From assembly GCA_022616395.1 (NCBI GenBank), contig JAKEEV010000624.1:1-5786 (forward strand): 5,786 nucleotides of DNA, in the 5' to 3' direction. Below the pieces are notes generated by a model, which saw nothing but the letters and a program-made list of their open reading frames with translations, was not told the DNA's origin and did no database searches. A program made the translations under genes and the position numbers. Positions 4,679 to 5,786 of the stretch are shown piece after piece. Position 1 is the first letter of the stretch. Each line of letters begins with the position of its first letter. This DNA is from Planctomycetia bacterium. Its GTDB lineage: Bacteria; Planctomycetota; Planctomycetia; Gemmatales; Gemmataceae.

Positions 4679-5782
4679 ATGGCACGCCGGCGCATCGGGA
4701 GTGGCTTGATTGCTGTCGCTGTCCTTGCTGGCTTCACCGGCGGCCTGGGTTGCCATCACGCCGGGGATTTCACGGCCGAGCGCGACTGTTGCAAACCGCC
4801 CGACTTCAACTGCTGTAACATCCCAAATGTGCAGGTGCCGAAGGAGTTGAACAAGATCAGCCTTCCTCCGTACATCGTTGAGACCCCGGATGTGCTTCAG
4901 ATCGACGCCATTCGAGTCATTCCGCTCCCCCCGCACCGACTGGAACCGCTCGACGTGCTTTATCTGACCGCTGAGAACGACTTCGAGACAGCCCGGCTCG
5001 CGGGTCTTTATCCGATTGACCCGGACGGGACAATCAACCTCGGTCAACGGTATGGCGGAACGGTTCGAGTCGCGGAACTGACGGTCGAGGAGGCTCAGAA
5101 GGTCATCCAGGACAAGGTGAGGAACGTCGGTGGGGCGAAGCAAGCGGTGGTGACCGCGTCTTTAGCTCAGTCACGAGGAGTGCAGCAGATTTCCGGTCAG
5201 CATCTCATCCGGCCCGACGGTACCGTCAGCCTCGGCTCTTACGGGAGCGTTTACGTTGCGGGGCTGAGTCTGGCGCAAGTTAAGCAGACGATTGAAGCTC
5301 ACTTATCGAAGTACCTCTACAAGCCGGAAGTGGCGGTGGATGTGTACGCTTACAACAGCAAGTTTTACTACGTGGTCACCGACTTCGCGGGCAATGGCGA
5401 GCAAGTCACGCGCCTGCCGCACACGGGGAACGAGACAGTTCTTGATGCGATTTCGCTCATTGGCGGGCTGTCTGCCGTGTCGAGCAAGAAAATCTGGGTG
5501 GCGCGGCCCTCGCCGACCGAGTGCGGCAACGATCAGGTGTTGCCGGTGGACTGGTGCGGGATCACACGCAGAGGACAGGTGAAAACAAACTACCAGCTCA
5601 TGCCGTTCGATCGGGTGTATATCCTGTCGCAACCGCTGACGAAGTTCGACACGTATCTGGGCCGCGTACTCGCTCCGGTTCAGCGGGCGATGGGTATCGC
5701 TCTGCTTTACGGGAGCATTCAGAACCAGTTCCGCAATCAGGGGAATAATAACGTCGGCTTCGTGGCTCCGATTTTGCCATGA
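4679..5782 (+). CDS. Wza-like polysaccharide export lipoprotein (poly_export/SLBB)
   Basis: This 367-residue protein should form the periplasmic and outer-membrane export channel for the polymer made by the locus. A signal peptide (RRR, then a hydrophobic core at about 10-20) ends at GGLG-C25, a loose lipobox. Two CC pairs follow (37-38 and 45-46). Two similar segments, PPYIVETPDVLQI (63-75) and PPHRLEPLDVLYL (84-96), resemble the start of the poly_export domain. The core holds two related units: IDPDGTINLG (113-122) with VRVAELTVEEA, and IRPDGTVSLG (177-186) with VYVAGLSLAQV. An SLBB-like segment follows (about 228-275, with TVLDAISLIGGL). An amphipathic C-terminal helix (about 328-351) could line the outer-membrane pore, as in Wza. 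The start is set by AGGAG seven bases upstream and the stop is TGA. It is transcribed divergently from the kinase gene, its expected partner. Confidence 0.9.
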   Translation: MARRRIGSGLIAVAVLAGFTGGLGCHHAGDFTAERDCCKPPDFNCCNIPNVQVPKELNKISLPPYIVETPDVLQIDAIRVIPLPPHRLEPLDVLYLTAENDFETARLAGLYPIDPDGTINLGQRYGGTVRVAELTVEEAQKVIQDKVRNVGGAKQAVVTASLAQSRGVQQISGQHLIRPDGTVSLGSYGSVYVAGLSLAQVKQTIEAHLSKYLYKPEVAVDVYAYNSKFYYVVTDFAGNGEQVTRLPHTGNETVLDAISLIGGLSAVSSKKIWVARPSPTECGNDQVLPVDWCGITRRGQVKTNYQLMPFDRVYILSQPLTKFDTYLGRVLAPVQRAMGIALLYGSIQNQFRNQGNNNVGFVAPILP

Positions 5783-5786
5783 CGAC

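Noticed and set aside
4680..4695. TGGCAC followed by GC-rich bases resembles a sigma-54 promoter.
   Set aside because: It lies within the first codons of the export gene and lacks the TTGC half of the -12 element.
4659..4709. A 16-codon frame starting ATGAAAAAAGG overlaps the start of the export gene and could be a leader peptide.
   Set aside because: It has no ribosome site of its own, its start codon precedes the ribosome site of the export gene, and it ends inside that gene in another frame with no recognisable features.
1..5786. CRISPR array, tRNA, rRNA, insertion sequence or phage genes.
   Set aside because: No spaced direct repeats, cloverleaf, transposase or phage-type proteins can be seen; the only tandem array is the short heptamer run near the left end.

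Overview
The window looks like part of an extracellular-polysaccharide (EPS) synthesis and export locus from a GC-rich planctomycete, most likely Gemmata-like. I base this on the gene set (a Wzc-type chain-length/tyrosine-kinase fusion, an exosortase-associated EpsI protein, a polyisoprenyl-phosphate sugar transferase and a Wza-like export lipoprotein), on the style of these proteins (proline-rich N-termini, a cysteine-rich export lipoprotein), and on GC-rich palindromes in the gaps that resemble dispersed planctomycete repeats. The taxonomic call is an inference from memory; no search was run.

Layout from left to right. Positions 1-85 may hold the last codons of an unrecognised plus-strand gene. 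Positions 81-212 are a convergent gap with an inverted repeat, a GGTCATT-type heptamer array and a small hairpin. Three minus-strand genes follow, transcribed right to left: the Wzc-like protein (4101-1858), EpsI (1755-1105) and the sugar transferase (1037-213). The sugar transferase is split by one in-frame TAG where the family has a tyrosine; reading continues in the same frame through a well-conserved C-terminal part, so this is a single-base lesion, a sequencing error or a readthrough case. The gap between EpsI and the transferase and the gap between the Wzc-like gene and EpsI each carry a different long palindrome. A 577-base divergent region (4102-4678) with several short dyads separates this group from the plus-strand export gene (4679-5782), which is complete.

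How the genes work together: the sugar transferase would load the first hexose-1-phosphate onto undecaprenyl phosphate at the inner membrane. The Wzc-like protein would control polymer length and export through ATP-dependent tyrosine autophosphorylation. The Wza-like lipoprotein would carry polymer through the periplasm and outer membrane. EpsI ties the locus to an exosortase-type system, although no exosortase gene lies in the window. Assembly genes such as glycosyltransferases, flippase, polymerase and exosortase must lie elsewhere.

I do not see a wholly new system. The points most worth a second look are the in-frame amber codon in the sugar transferase, the two large palindromes in successive gaps of the minus-strand group (one of which supplies the EpsI stop codon), and a run of three abutting palindromes upstream of the export gene.
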